Assembly (NCBI RefSeq): GCF_037137075.1
Contig: NZ_JBBBNV010000020.1
Coordinates: 26,501-90,500, forward strand
Direction: 5' to 3'
DNA: 64,000 bases
DNA from: JBBBNV01 sp037137075
Lineage (GTDB): Bacteria > Bacillota > Bacilli > Paenibacillales > NBRC-103111
Below the pieces are notes generated by a model, which had not been told where the DNA came from, searched no databases, and saw nothing but the letters and a program-made list of their open reading frames with translations. Positions 55,899 through 64,000 of the stretch are shown in pieces; position 1 is the stretch's first letter; every line of letters begins with the position of its first letter. The position numbers and the translations under genes are program-made.

Positions 55899-57713
55899 TT
55901 GTTAGGAAAGCGCTTAACAACCTTGGATGGAACACAATTCGCGCATCTTGTTCTGACTGCGGCTAATCATCTTGGTGCTCATGCCGAGGATGTCAACGCC
56001 ATGAATGTGTTTCCTGTTCCTGATGGGGATACCGGGACGAACATGAGTTTGACTTTAACCTTTGGGGCGGGTGAGCTGCGCAAGAAAGGAGCGGCACATC
56101 TGGGAACCGCTGCCGAGACCTTGTCCAAAGGGCTGCTGATGGGCGCGAGAGGCAATTCGGGGGTTATTCTTTCCCAGCTGTTCCGCGGAATGGCCAAGTC
56201 GCTGCACGATCAGGAGGCGGCGGACCCGCTGCATTTCGCCGCGGCTCTTCAAGCCGGCGTGGATACAGCGTATCAGGCTGTTGTCCGGCCGGTTGAAGGG
56301 ACAATCCTGTCTGTGGCCCGTGAGGCGGCTAAGCATGCCGCGGGAGCTGCCCGCCGCTGCACTGATATGGACGAACTGATGCGTGAAGTGCTGTCCAAAG
56401 CACGGGAAGCGCTCGCCAGAACGCCGGACCAGCTGCCGGTATTGAAGCAGGTTGGGGTTGTTGATGCAGGCGGTCAGGGCCTTGTCTACATTTATGAGGC
56501 TTTTGCCGCTGCGCTTGCCGGACTTGCGGCCGGAACAAGGACTGCGGCTGAATTAAGCTTGGCTTGGCATGCTGCGAAGGGGGATCGGGGGGCCGGTACA
56601 AGCGCCCGGACTGTCCAGAGGGCCCAGGCCAAGCTGGAAACAGAAGCGATCGAGCATCAATATGATATGGAATTTTTCATCCGGCTTGCGCAGCATTCCG
56701 GGAGCAAGCCGTTTAGTGAAGCCGCGCTTCGCAGACAGCTCGAACGGATAGGCGATTCTGTCATTGTGATTCGGGACGGCGAAGAGGTTAAGGTGCATGT
56801 GCATTCCAGTGCGCCTGGCGAAGTGTTGAATTACTGCCTGACGTGCGGCGAGCTCGTTCGTATTGCCATCCTCAATATGCGTGAGCAGCACCGTGAACTG
56901 CTCCAGGAGCAATCGGAACAGACTGAGGTTTCAGCAAGTCCTGCCGCGGCAGGAGGCACAGCACCGCCAATCGCTGCTGTACACCCGGGCAACACGGATC
57001 AAGAAGCCGCCACCGGTACCGGACAGCAGCAAGCCGACAAGGAAACGGAAACGATGGAGCGGTACGGCTTTGTAGCGGTAGCCAGTGGAGAAGGGCTGAC
57101 GTCCCTGTTTCACAGCCTTGGGGCGGTGAAGGTCATTTCGGGCGGCCAGTCCATGAATCCGAGCACAGAGGACTTGGTTCGTGCAGCCGAGGGCGTACAT
57201 GCCGAGAATGTATTTATACTGCCGAACAATTCCAATATTATTTTGGCCGCGCGCCAAGCGGAGCAGCTGTCCGATCGTCGGATTATCGTGGTGCCGACCA
57301 AAACGGTTCCGCAAGGAATGGCTGCCTTGATTGCCTTCCAGGATCAGCTGGAGCCGGAGCAAAATCTTGCGTTGATGCTGGCACGTGCAGCTGAGATCAA
57401 GACAGGTCAAATTACAACTGCCGTGCGGGACACGGAAATGGATGGCCTGATCATTGAGCAAGGGGATACCATTGGCGTGCTGGACAGCACAATGGCGGCG
57501 GCGGACAAGGATATATTCTCTGCCTGCTGCAAGCTGCTGGAGGCGATGCTGGAGGATGGCGGCGAGGTGGTGACCGTTCTCACCGGGCAGGATGCGGACC
57601 CCGTACTTACGGAGCGGCTTGAAGGCTGGCTGGAGAAGTCCTACCCGGAGGTTGACGTGGAGACGTATGAGGGCGGACAGCCTGTGTATGCGTATTTATT
57701 TTCCGTCGAATAG
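55899..57713 (+). CDS. fakA: Fatty acid kinase, DAK2-domain subunit (YloV/FakA)
   Basis: A 604-residue protein. TTG 55899 is used, 7 bases from GAAAGGGG. The N-terminal DhaL domain binds ATP and Mg2+: NVFPVPDGDTGTNMSLTLTF and MGARGNSGVILSQLFRGMAK. A middle domain (YDMEFFIRL) and the C-terminal FakA domain (RYGFVAVASGEGLTSLFHSL, then NVFILPNNSNIILAARQAEQ and VPTKTVPQGMAALIAF) follow. An insertion rich in Gln and Thr (about residues 340-385) makes it longer than the 553 residues of B. subtilis YloV. FakA phosphorylates fatty acids presented by a FakB/DegV protein; one such gene follows. Confidence 0.94.
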   Translation: MLGKRLTTLDGTQFAHLVLTAANHLGAHAEDVNAMNVFPVPDGDTGTNMSLTLTFGAGELRKKGAAHLGTAAETLSKGLLMGARGNSGVILSQLFRGMAKSLHDQEAADPLHFAAALQAGVDTAYQAVVRPVEGTILSVAREAAKHAAGAARRCTDMDELMREVLSKAREALARTPDQLPVLKQVGVVDAGGQGLVYIYEAFAAALAGLAAGTRTAAELSLAWHAAKGDRGAGTSARTVQRAQAKLETEAIEHQYDMEFFIRLAQHSGSKPFSEAALRRQLERIGDSVIVIRDGEEVKVHVHSSAPGEVLNYCLTCGELVRIAILNMREQHRELLQEQSEQTEVSASPAAAGGTAPPIAAVHPGNTDQEAATGTGQQQADKETETMERYGFVAVASGEGLTSLFHSLGAVKVISGGQSMNPSTEDLVRAAEGVHAENVFILPNNSNIILAARQAEQLSDRRIIVVPTKTVPQGMAALIAFQDQLEPEQNLALMLARAAEIKTGQITTAVRDTEMDGLIIEQGDTIGVLDSTMAAADKDIFSACCKLLEAMLEDGGEVVTVLTGQDADPVLTERLEGWLEKSYPEVDVETYEGGQPVYAYLFSVE

Positions 57714-57746
57714 CTTTCAGAATCCAACATGATCGGAGGAACGATA

Positions 57747-58613
57747 GTGAGCCGAGTTTACATTGTGACAGACAGCACATCCGATATTCCGAAGCCGCTG
57801 CGTGAGGAATATGGCATTCATCTGATACCGCTTCAGGTGCTGTTCGGTCACGAGGCTTTTTATGATTCGGTCACGATCGGGCCGGATGAGTTTTACCGCA
57901 AGCAGTCGGAAGCTTCCGTGCTTCCGACGACATCCCAGCCTTCGCCGGCTGAATTTCTGCAAACGTATCAAGCGATATTGGAGAAGAACCCTGCTGCGGC
58001 AATTATTTCTATTCATTTGTCCTCCAACCTCAGCGGGACGTACCAGTCGGCTGTAATTGCGGCTTCAATGCTTGATGGCGCTCCTGATGTGACGGTGATC
58101 GATTCCAAATCCGCGTCGTTTGGCATTGCCTTTCAGGTTGTTACCGCAGCCAAAGCGGCGAAGGAAGGCCGGACAAAGGATGAGATCCTTTCACGGATTG
58201 AGCGAATCAGGGAGAAGACCCGTATTTATTTTATTGTGGATACGCTGGAATATTTGCAAAAAGGGGGGCGTATCGGCAAGGCGTCCGCATTATTCGGCAC
58301 CCTGCTGAACATTAAGCCCATACTGACCCTGGACCCGGAAGGGGTAGTAACCCCGATTGATAAGGTCCGAGGACATAAAAAAGCGGTAGCCCGGATCGTG
58401 GAGCTGCTGAAAGGGGAATTCGGCCCGGAGGTGCAGGTGGATGCTTGCTTTGCACATGCCGCAGCTCCTGAGCTATGTGATCAGCTGGAGCAGGCCGTAA
58501 CGGGCGGGCTTCGCATAGAGAAGACCTTCTACGCGAGTGTAGGCCCCGTCATCGGCACGCATACCGGGCCGGGAGTTATCGCTGTATTCGTACATCCGGT
58601 GGTGTTGCAGTAA
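57747..58613 (+). CDS. DegV/FakB-family fatty-acid-binding protein
   Basis: A 288-residue protein. The start is GTG 57747, behind CGGAGGAACGATA, giving MSRVYIVTDSTSDIP; an earlier ATG (57729) overlaps that ribosome site. The DegV fold is clear: LPTTSQPSPAEFLQTYQAIL with the fatty-acid hydroxyl-binding Ser/Thr, ISIHLSSNLSGTYQSAVIAA and YFIVDTLEYLQKGGRIGKAS. FakB proteins carry a fatty acid to FakA for phosphorylation. Adjacency to fakA supports this partner role. It is 1 base before recG. Confidence 0.93.
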   Translation: MSRVYIVTDSTSDIPKPLREEYGIHLIPLQVLFGHEAFYDSVTIGPDEFYRKQSEASVLPTTSQPSPAEFLQTYQAILEKNPAAAIISIHLSSNLSGTYQSAVIAASMLDGAPDVTVIDSKSASFGIAFQVVTAAKAAKEGRTKDEILSRIERIREKTRIYFIVDTLEYLQKGGRIGKASALFGTLLNIKPILTLDPEGVVTPIDKVRGHKKAVARIVELLKGEFGPEVQVDACFAHAAAPELCDQLEQAVTGGLRIEKTFYASVGPVIGTHTGPGVIAVFVHPVVLQ

Positions 58614-58614
58614 C

Positions 58615-60666
58615 ATGAGTGATTTGTACCAAATGCCTTTGAAGGCGCTGAAAGGAATAAGACGGCCGAAGATCGCGGAGCTTGAGGGGCTCGGTATTCG
58701 TTCCATAGGCGATTTGCTGGAATATTATCCGTTTCGTTATGAGGATTACCGGCTAAGGAGCTTGACTGAGGTCAAGGACGGAGAAAAAATTACGGTTCAG
58801 GCCAAGGTGGCCGGTGAGCCGGTGCTGCAAATGTACGGCCGGAGCAAATCAAGGCTCAGCTGCAGGCTGATGATTGACGGGCTGCTCGTAACCTCCGTCT
58901 GGTTCAACCGCCATTTTATGAAGGAACGCCTGCGGCCTGGCGCGGAGCTTATCGTGACAGGCAAATGGGACGGCCGTCGGATGCAGATGACCGTCAGCGA
59001 GGCGGAGTTTCCCGGCAGCACTACCTCCCGCTCAGGCACCCTGCAGCCGGTTTATTCGATTGGCGGCTCAATCACGCAAAATTGGCTGCGTAAACAAATC
59101 AGCGTGGCCTTATCCCAGTTCGGAGAGCTAATTGAGGAAGTGCTGCCCGAAGAACTGATTCAGAAGTATCGGCTGATGCCGAGAAATGAAGCGGTGTACC
59201 ATGTCCATCATCCGGAGCATACGAAGGACGGGCAGCTGGCACGGACCCGGCTGGTATACGAGGAGCTGTTCTTGTTTCAGTTGAAGCTGCAAGCCTATAA
59301 AGCGACTCAGCGGGATCGTACGGACGGTATCGCCCACCGCTTCGACATGGAAGAGGTTCGCAGCTTCGTTCGGGGGCTTCCATTTAAGCTGACGAACTCC
59401 CAGAAGCAGGTCATTGCAGAAATATTGCAGGATTTGCAGGCGCCTTTCAGCATGAATCGGCTGCTGCAGGGTGATGTTGGGGCAGGGAAGACGGTTGTGG
59501 CGGCGGTAACCTTGTACGCATCTGTACGGGCCGGCTGCCAAGGCGCCTTGATGGTGCCTACCGAGCTGCTTGCCGAGCAGCACGCCCGTTCGCTGACAAA
59601 GCTGTTTGAGCCGTATGGGCTTCAAATCGGCCTGCTCACCGGCAGTCTCACCGAGCGTAAGCGCCGGGATGTGCTTTCCGCCCTGCAAATGGGATTAATC
59701 GATATTGTGGTCGGCACACATGCCTTAATTCAGGAGGATGTGTTTTTTCGGCGTCTCGGCGTCGTTGTGACGGACGAGCAGCACCGCTTCGGTGTGAATC
59801 AGCGCAGCATTTTGCGCCGGAAAGGCCAGCATCCGGATGTGCTGCTAATGACGGCGACGCCTATCCCGCGAACGCTGGCCATTACGGCCTTCGGAGACTT
59901 GGACGTGTCGACGCTGCGCGAGCTGCCCAAGGGACGCCTGCCTATTCTGACTTATTGGGTGAGGCCCGAGAAGCTGGAGGGCGTTATCGGAATGATGCGT
60001 AAGGAGGTCGGGGAAGGCCGTCAGGTTTATGTCATTTGTCCGCTTATCGAGGAATCGGAGAAGCTGGATGTGCAAAATGCGATTGATGCGTTCGTGCAGC
60101 TTCAACAGGCCTTGCATCCGATCCGAGTGGGCCTTCTGCACGGGCGGATGCCGGCTGCCGAGAAGGAGCAGGTGATGCGCCAGTTTAGCGAGGCGGAGCT
60201 GGACGTGCTTGTATCGACCACGGTCATCGAGGTTGGCGTAGATGTGCCGAATGCCAGTTTGATGGTCATTTATGATGCAGACCGGTTCGGCTTGTCACAG
60301 CTGCATCAGCTGCGCGGACGCGTCGGCCGTGGAGCCAACCAGTCCTATTGTGTGCTGATCGCTGATCCGAAGTCGGAAATTGCGATTGAACGCATGCGGA
60401 CGATGACCGATACCAATGACGGCTTTGAAATCGCCAGACGGGATTTGGAGCTGCGTGGACCGGGAGATGTCTTCGGCACGAAGCAGAGCGGGATGCCTGA
60501 TTTTCGGTTGGCGGATTTATCGGCAGATTTTGAATGGATGGAGCTGGCCCGGGACGATGCAGCCGCACTGCTGGGGGCAGCCGATTTCTGGACGGCAGCC
60601 AGGTATTTGCCATTGCGTGCGTACCTGCAGCGCGAGCAGGTGCCCGACGGAGAAGTTCTGGATTGA
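58615..60666 (+). CDS. recG: ATP-dependent DNA helicase RecG
   Basis: A 683-residue helicase that reverses stalled forks and branch-migrates junctions. The N-terminal wedge domain has GIRRPKIAELEGLGIRSIGD and the OB fold. Helicase motifs are LLQGDVGAGKTVVAAVTLYA, VVTDEQHRFGVNQRS, LMTATPIPRTLAITAFGDLD, STTVIEVGVDVPNASLMVIY and LHQLRGRVGRGANQSYCVLI. It begins 1 base after the degV stop; this order is conserved in Bacillota. Confidence 0.97.
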   Translation: MSDLYQMPLKALKGIRRPKIAELEGLGIRSIGDLLEYYPFRYEDYRLRSLTEVKDGEKITVQAKVAGEPVLQMYGRSKSRLSCRLMIDGLLVTSVWFNRHFMKERLRPGAELIVTGKWDGRRMQMTVSEAEFPGSTTSRSGTLQPVYSIGGSITQNWLRKQISVALSQFGELIEEVLPEELIQKYRLMPRNEAVYHVHHPEHTKDGQLARTRLVYEELFLFQLKLQAYKATQRDRTDGIAHRFDMEEVRSFVRGLPFKLTNSQKQVIAEILQDLQAPFSMNRLLQGDVGAGKTVVAAVTLYASVRAGCQGALMVPTELLAEQHARSLTKLFEPYGLQIGLLTGSLTERKRRDVLSALQMGLIDIVVGTHALIQEDVFFRRLGVVVTDEQHRFGVNQRSILRRKGQHPDVLLMTATPIPRTLAITAFGDLDVSTLRELPKGRLPILTYWVRPEKLEGVIGMMRKEVGEGRQVYVICPLIEESEKLDVQNAIDAFVQLQQALHPIRVGLLHGRMPAAEKEQVMRQFSEAELDVLVSTTVIEVGVDVPNASLMVIYDADRFGLSQLHQLRGRVGRGANQSYCVLIADPKSEIAIERMRTMTDTNDGFEIARRDLELRGPGDVFGTKQSGMPDFRLADLSADFEWMELARDDAAALLGAADFWTAARYLPLRAYLQREQVPDGEVLD

Positions 60667-60884
60667 TCGCGAAGCAAACCTATTCATCTCAAACATACAT
60701 ACGCCAGCACCAGAAAATACCTTTCCGGCCGAAGACTGCTCGGAGAGGATTTTTTGCTGTTCCATTCGATGGGATGTAGCATTGTGGAGAATCGTTTTTG
60801 CAATCCGGGCTCATAGACGGCATGAATCCGCGCTGCCGCTGCATACCTATAGAGTAGTCGGAGAAATCGGAGGTGCTGGGTGCC

Positions 60885-61172
60885 ATGTCCTACATTAAGT
60901 ACGGCATTACCCCCGAGTTTGTGGAACGGGTAAAACGTAAAATGAAAAATCCGGAGACCAAGGAACGGGTCAAAAAGGCGCTGCAGGGCGTTACGAAAAC
61001 GGATTTGCAGGATCGGAGCAAGGTGCGCGCCTTGGTCAATCGCTGTGCGGCTATTTTGGGGGAGAAGCTGAGCGATCAGATGACCGACAATATGATCCGC
61101 TTCGTCATCGATCAGAAAATCGACCCGAACAACACGCTGCACTTGATCAAGCTGTGGGGCATGTTTCGGTGA
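60885..61172 (+). CDS. Stage VI sporulation protein F family
   Basis: A 95-residue protein starting at ATG 60885 behind GGAGGTG. The sequence TPEFVERVKRKMKNPETKER, then VTKTDLQDRSKVRALVNRCA and NMIRFVIDQKIDPNNTLHLI matches SpoVIF-like proteins of Bacillota. In B. subtilis SpoVIF is a mother-cell protein needed for late spore-coat gene expression. The C-terminal part (DPNNTLHLIKLWGMFR) is longer than in B. subtilis. Its own promoter was not clearly found. Confidence 0.82.
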   Translation: MSYIKYGITPEFVERVKRKMKNPETKERVKKALQGVTKTDLQDRSKVRALVNRCAAILGEKLSDQMTDNMIRFVIDQKIDPNNTLHLIKLWGMFR

Positions 61173-61237
61173 GCGGAAGAAGCTTGGAGACCAGAGGACA
61201 GCAGGCAGGTCCAGACAGCGGAAAAAAGGCTGGAAGA

Positions 61238-61271
61238 CGCCCGCAAAGCACCAAACGGTGCCTTGCGGGCG
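61238..61271. terminator. 15-bp hairpin beyond yjfB
   Basis: CGCCCGCAAAGCACC pairs with GGTGCCTTGCGGGCG over 15 bp (one mismatch) around a 4-base loop, 10 bases past the yjfB stop on the minus strand. No strong T run follows in either direction. Confidence 0.65.
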
Positions 61272-61281
61272 CGTGGAGGCA

Positions 61282-61458
61282 TTAAATTTTGATGTCTACA
61301 TTTTGACCCAGATGGGGGTTAACGCTTTGCTCCAGCAATTGAGCCACAGCTTGACCCTGCTGCTCCGACTGGCCTTGGACCAGCTTGAAAACTTGAACTC
61401 CGACTGATTGAGCTAGTGCCGCCTGTCTCATTGTAGTTGACAATGCTGCGATATCCAT
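61282..61458 (-). CDS. yjfB: YjfB-family putative motility protein
   Basis: A 58-residue protein from ATG 61458, preceded by GAGGAGGGA. The sequence MDIAALSTTMRQAALAQSVG, then VFKLVQGQSEQQGQAVAQLL and NPHLGQNVDIKI matches the small YjfB family, which is regulated with motility genes in Bacillus. No membrane segment or signal peptide. It is a single gene opposite to its neighbours. Confidence 0.85.
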   Translation of the reverse strand: MDIAALSTTMRQAALAQSVGVQVFKLVQGQSEQQGQAVAQLLEQSVNPHLGQNVDIKI

Positions 61459-61754
61459 TGGACATCCCTCCTCTATTAATCCATCGGCAAATGACACCGT
61501 TTTTTTGAATGATTTTGACGCTGCCGCGCACAACAGTTTCGTCTTTTTTACGAGCAAGATGCCTTGCAGGGGGAAGCAGCCCTGATCCTGGCATCTTTTT
61601 TGTATGCGGCGGTTTTATTTGTATGCTTATCCGGTTCGGTCCATCTGTGCTTGAATCAAACCAGAGTGTACATGCCGCCGAGTCGGGCAGGCTGCAGGCT
61701 GCATATTCTAGTATATAGCTGTAAACTTCTAAAAAAAGGAGGAGCTGATAGACC
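61459..61754. other. Intergenic region with a terminator-like hairpin
   Basis: About 295 bases. AGATGCC (61557-61563) and GGCATCT (61590-61596) pair and are followed by TTTTT, a rightward terminator with no obvious rightward gene before it. It may belong to a short unlisted transcript. A clear AAAAAAAGGAGGAG ribosome site stands before the next gene. Confidence 0.4.
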
Positions 61755-62549
61755 ATGGCGACGAAGGGCTTTGATTGTGCAACACCGCTTACAGCGCAAA
61801 CAGCGGCGGCTTTTGCTGCGGACGGCTTTGAATTTGTCGCCCGCTATCTTGTGCCGAGTGGCTGGAAAAGGTTAACTGTGGACGAAGCGGAGCTGATTAC
61901 GGCAGCCGGGCTGCAAATCGTATCTGTATATGAAACAACCGCAGATCGCGCACTGGGCGGACGGGAAGCTGGTCTTGCGGACGGTGCCGCGGCCATTCAG
62001 GTAGCCAAGCTGATCGGTCAGCCGGAAGGCAGCTGCATTTATTTTGCTGTCGATTTCGATGCGACCGCGGTCCAGATGCAAGCAGTAATCGCATATATTG
62101 AAGGCGCGAAAGAGGCAGCAGACGGGTACATCACTGGGGCTTACGGCTCTTATTCTGTTGTCGAAGCGCTTCATGCAAGCGGCGCCTGCTCCCGGTTCTG
62201 GCAGACCTACGCCTGGAGCAGCGGGAAGAAATCGGCGGCCGCGAACATTTATCAATATGAAAACGATATTACGATGAATGGCATTGGAGTGGACTTGAAC
62301 GAGTCTTACGGGAATGAAGGCGGGTGGAATTTAGCAGTTGATGGGGAGGAGGAGGACGATATGGCGTTGAATTTACAGTACGATTGGCAGTGGAAGCAGC
62401 TTGGTGACGCACTGGACGGTCTGTACCACAAAGGGTTAATTTCAGATTATACCTGGGCGGAAAAAGCCTACAACCGCGAGCTGACATCCTCGCAATTATC
62501 GTGGCTGAACACTATTATTATTGCCCGTCAGGCCGGTGTTCAGGTCTAG
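61755..62549 (+). CDS. DUF1906 glycoside-hydrolase-like protein with lysin-type C-terminal module
   Basis: A 264-residue protein. Residues 1 to about 190 match the DUF1906 (Rv2525c-like) TIM-barrel domain: KGFDCATPLTAQTAAAFAAD, FEFVARYLVPSGWKRLTVDE, then IYFAVDFDATAVQMQAVIAY and GAYGSYSVVEALHASGACSR, WQTYAWSSGKKSAAANIYQY. After a Glu/Asp linker, residues 205-264 repeat the C-terminal module of the prophage endolysin (45 of 58 positions identical by my count). No signal peptide is visible. Action on peptidoglycan or another polysaccharide is inferred. The phage-like tail suggests capture between prophage and host. Confidence 0.85.
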   Translation: MATKGFDCATPLTAQTAAAFAADGFEFVARYLVPSGWKRLTVDEAELITAAGLQIVSVYETTADRALGGREAGLADGAAAIQVAKLIGQPEGSCIYFAVDFDATAVQMQAVIAYIEGAKEAADGYITGAYGSYSVVEALHASGACSRFWQTYAWSSGKKSAAANIYQYENDITMNGIGVDLNESYGNEGGWNLAVDGEEEDDMALNLQYDWQWKQLGDALDGLYHKGLISDYTWAEKAYNRELTSSQLSWLNTIIIARQAGVQV

Positions 62550-62587
62550 ATTCTGATCATGACTGCACATTCCATAGAATCAATTGA

Positions 62588-62629
62588 GCCTGCCGGGCAG
62601 GGCTTCAGCAGTGACCGGCAGGCTTGTTT
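62588..62629 (+). terminator. Terminator after the DUF1906 gene
   Basis: GCCTGCCGG and CCGGCAGGC pair perfectly over 9 bp around an 18-base loop and are followed by TTGTTT. Confidence 0.75.
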
Positions 62630-62647
62630 GCGTTCAATGGCTTTCTT

Positions 62648-63343
62648 TTACTTGGCGTGGGTCAGCAGCTCGGAAACGGTCACGAATGTATAGCCCCGCT
62701 GTTTTAATTCAGGTAAAATAATTTTTAAAGCGTCAATGGTATGCGTCGGGCCTTCGATAAAGTCATGGAATAAAATAATATCGCCATTTCTTGTGTGCCC
62801 CAGCACCTTATCCACAATTTTGTTCACGCCGGGAGCCTTCCAGTCCTGGGTATCCTGATGCCACGACCATAACACAACCTTATAGCCTTCCTGCTTGGCG
62901 GTTTGAACAAGCTTGTCGTTATAAATACCGCCGGGCGGCCGGAATAAATGAGTACGGCGGCCGATGGCTGCAACAATCGTGTCTTCAGCCTTTGTTATTT
63001 CTTTTTTAATATTCGTTTTTTTGTTCAAATACGCATGGCTGTAGGTGTGATTCGCCACTTCGTGCCCTTCTGCTGCCGTGCGCTTGACAAGCTCGGGATG
63101 CAGCTTGACTTTATTCCCAACGACAAAAAAAGTGCCCTTGGCATTGTACTGCTTGAGCAGATCTAATATTTGTGCCGTGTAGCGTGGATGCGGGCCATCA
63201 TCAAATGTAAGGGCAATGACCTTCTCGCTTGTCCGGACTTCCCAGATGACCTCCCCCCGGCTTTCGTAATATTTCCGATCTTTTTTTGGCGCTGCTGCAT
63301 GGGCAGGCGAATGGACCATGGATACTGCAAGCATGAACAGCAT
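62648..63343 (-). CDS. Polysaccharide deacetylase, secreted
   Basis: The 231 residues from ATG 63343 give a signal-like start (MLFMLAVSMVHSPAHA) without a basic n-region. The catalytic NodB domain is complete: LTFDDGPHPRYTAQILDLL (catalytic base and metal Asp), HEVANHTYSHAYLNKK (metal His pair), FRPPGGIYNDKLV, VLWSWHQDTQDW and DIILFHDFIEGPT. It removes acetyl groups from peptidoglycan sugars or similar polymers outside the cell. No Shine-Dalgarno precedes ATG 63343; GGGGGAA does precede an in-frame ATC at 63367, which would add a normal basic start (RTFFISL). The true start is open. Confidence 0.9.
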   Translation of the reverse strand: MLFMLAVSMVHSPAHAAAPKKDRKYYESRGEVIWEVRTSEKVIALTFDDGPHPRYTAQILDLLKQYNAKGTFFVVGNKVKLHPELVKRTAAEGHEVANHTYSHAYLNKKTNIKKEITKAEDTIVAAIGRRTHLFRPPGGIYNDKLVQTAKQEGYKVVLWSWHQDTQDWKAPGVNKIVDKVLGHTRNGDIILFHDFIEGPTHTIDALKIILPELKQRGYTFVTVSELLTHAK

Positions 63344-63367
63344 GAGACTGATAAAAAACGTTCTGAT

Positions 63368-63649
63368 GGCGGCTTCCCCCTGTCCTTTAAATTGTTCATT
63401 TATTTTACAATTCCCTGACAGGTCCTATTTTATAATTGTAAGGCAGGCAGGAAGAATGGCAGCCAGAACACGAAGGGCAAGTGAATAGAGCAAGCAGATA
63501 TAAAAAGCAACCCTGTATTTACCATGCGGGACCGGTCAAATACAATAGGGCCTGGGATATTTTCCCGCTAGGTCGTTCTTCTCATGGTGCATATGGCAGA
63601 TATTCGATATAATTTGTCGAGTGAACCATTTTAAGGAGGCGAAGCGAAG
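63368..63649. other. Divergent intergenic region
   Basis: Between the deacetylase and the last gene. Visible signals are the GGGGGAA site facing left and, for the rightward gene, TATAAT at 63608-63613 without a good -35. No gene is seen. Confidence 0.45.
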
Positions 63650-63883
63650 ATGTACTATCAAGAAACCTATTATTTGAAAAGCGGCGCACTGGTAGAAATC
63701 CACAGAGAAAGCAACGATTCTTTCGAAGAACATCAAGAGAAGCTGTTCGATTTGATTTTTAATCCTCATACGATGCAGGGAGAAGATGTGATTGCTTTGC
63801 AACTGACATCTGCCAATAACAGACAATGCCTGGGCTTGAAACGGTCGGATATTAGTGCTTTCAAAATCGAGCTTGCTGACTAG
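63650..63883 (+). CDS. Hypothetical small protein
   Basis: A 77-residue soluble protein behind a strong TAAGGAGGCGAAGCG ribosome site. Sequence features are an N-terminal beta hairpin (MYYQETYYLKSGALVEIHRE), then a helix (DSFEEHQEKLFDLIFN) and strands (EDVIALQLTSANNRQCLGL) ending in ISAFKIELAD. It is acidic. I do not recognise the family. The ribosome site and codon pattern support a real gene. Confidence 0.72.
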   Translation: MYYQETYYLKSGALVEIHRESNDSFEEHQEKLFDLIFNPHTMQGEDVIALQLTSANNRQCLGLKRSDISAFKIELAD

Positions 63884-64000
63884 TGCACTAAAACTTAAAT
63901 ATAACAACAGTTAAAAGCAAAGAACCTTGCCTTTATAAGTCCATTTAAAAGGCTTGGCCATGGTGGAGTTGAAGTAGTCGATAAACGCAAACACTTGTTT
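63884..64000. other. Right edge, AT-rich non-coding
   Basis: 117 bases to the window end. An imperfect hairpin (CTTGCCTTT near 63928 and AAAAGGCTTGG near 63946) may be a terminator for the preceding gene. Nothing else is seen. Confidence 0.35.

Noticed and set aside
60667..60884. Gene between recG and the SpoVIF-like gene
   Set aside because: Frames in both directions are short, lack ribosome sites and have no sensible composition. The stretch is treated as non-coding.
1..64000. CRISPR arrays, tRNA or rRNA genes, transposases
   Set aside because: I looked for regularly spaced repeats, tRNA cloverleaf ends and transposase motifs across the window and saw none.

Overview
The window looks like chromosome from a spore-forming, moderately GC-rich Bacillota of the Paenibacillus type. 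The evidence is recognisable SpoVM, SpoVIF, YlbF/YlbG, RemA and YlaN, a diaminopimelate pathway gene, and the conserved gene order remA-gmk-rpoZ-coaBC-priA-def-fmt-rsmB-rlmN-prpC-prkC-rsgA-rpe-spoVM-rpmB-yloU-fakA-recG, which matches the Bacillus subtilis ylo region. No rRNA or tRNA gene and no CRISPR array was seen. Assignments rest on reading the translations and motifs; no database search was run.

Region 1 (1 to about 11.8 kb) is the right end of a siphovirus-like prophage. It runs from the tape measure protein (cut by the left edge) through distal tail protein, small structural proteins, a tail endopeptidase with repeats and a His-rich spike, a tail fibre with a stand-alone paralogue of its tip, a holin-type cassette and a glucosaminidase endolysin. 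Two things break this rightward module. One is a leftward 'moron' with its own promoter, encoding a secreted copper-amine-oxidase-N (stalk) domain. The other, after the endolysin, is a compact leftward group of three very small genes (43, about 62 and 26 codons; two encode single-helix membrane peptides). These face a 66-residue Xre regulator across a palindrome-rich divergent promoter. An array of five hairpins lies over the 3' end of this group. A promoter plus a perfect 14-bp terminator just beyond may make a very short RNA.

Region 2 (12 to 40 kb) is host core genome: rpsD with a long leader, a GAF/GGDEF diguanylate cyclase, a lipoprotein whose ribosome binding site lies in a hairpin, an M29 aminopeptidase, an HPr-like protein without the catalytic histidine, ylaN, a Ca2+/H+ antiporter, an Asp23 protein, ftsW with a YugN-like gene, an M20 amidohydrolase, a CBS protein, a nuclease lipoprotein, an orphan helicase-associated-domain protein, ylbF and ylbG split by an inverted asparaginase gene, a LysR regulator, a PHP phosphoesterase overlapping galU, rqcH, a Ca2+ P-type ATPase, dapF and a bifunctional methionine-synthesis enzyme.

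Region 3 (40 to 61 kb) is the long rightward housekeeping cluster. Genes overlap or nearly touch and cover nucleotide and CoA synthesis, replication restart, translation initiation, rRNA modification, a Ser/Thr phosphatase-kinase pair, ribosome assembly, sporulation and fatty-acid kinase. Region 4 (61 to 64 kb) holds yjfB, a DUF1906 glycoside-hydrolase-like protein that shares its C-terminal module with the prophage endolysin, a polysaccharide deacetylase that may use an AUC start, and an unrecognised small gene.
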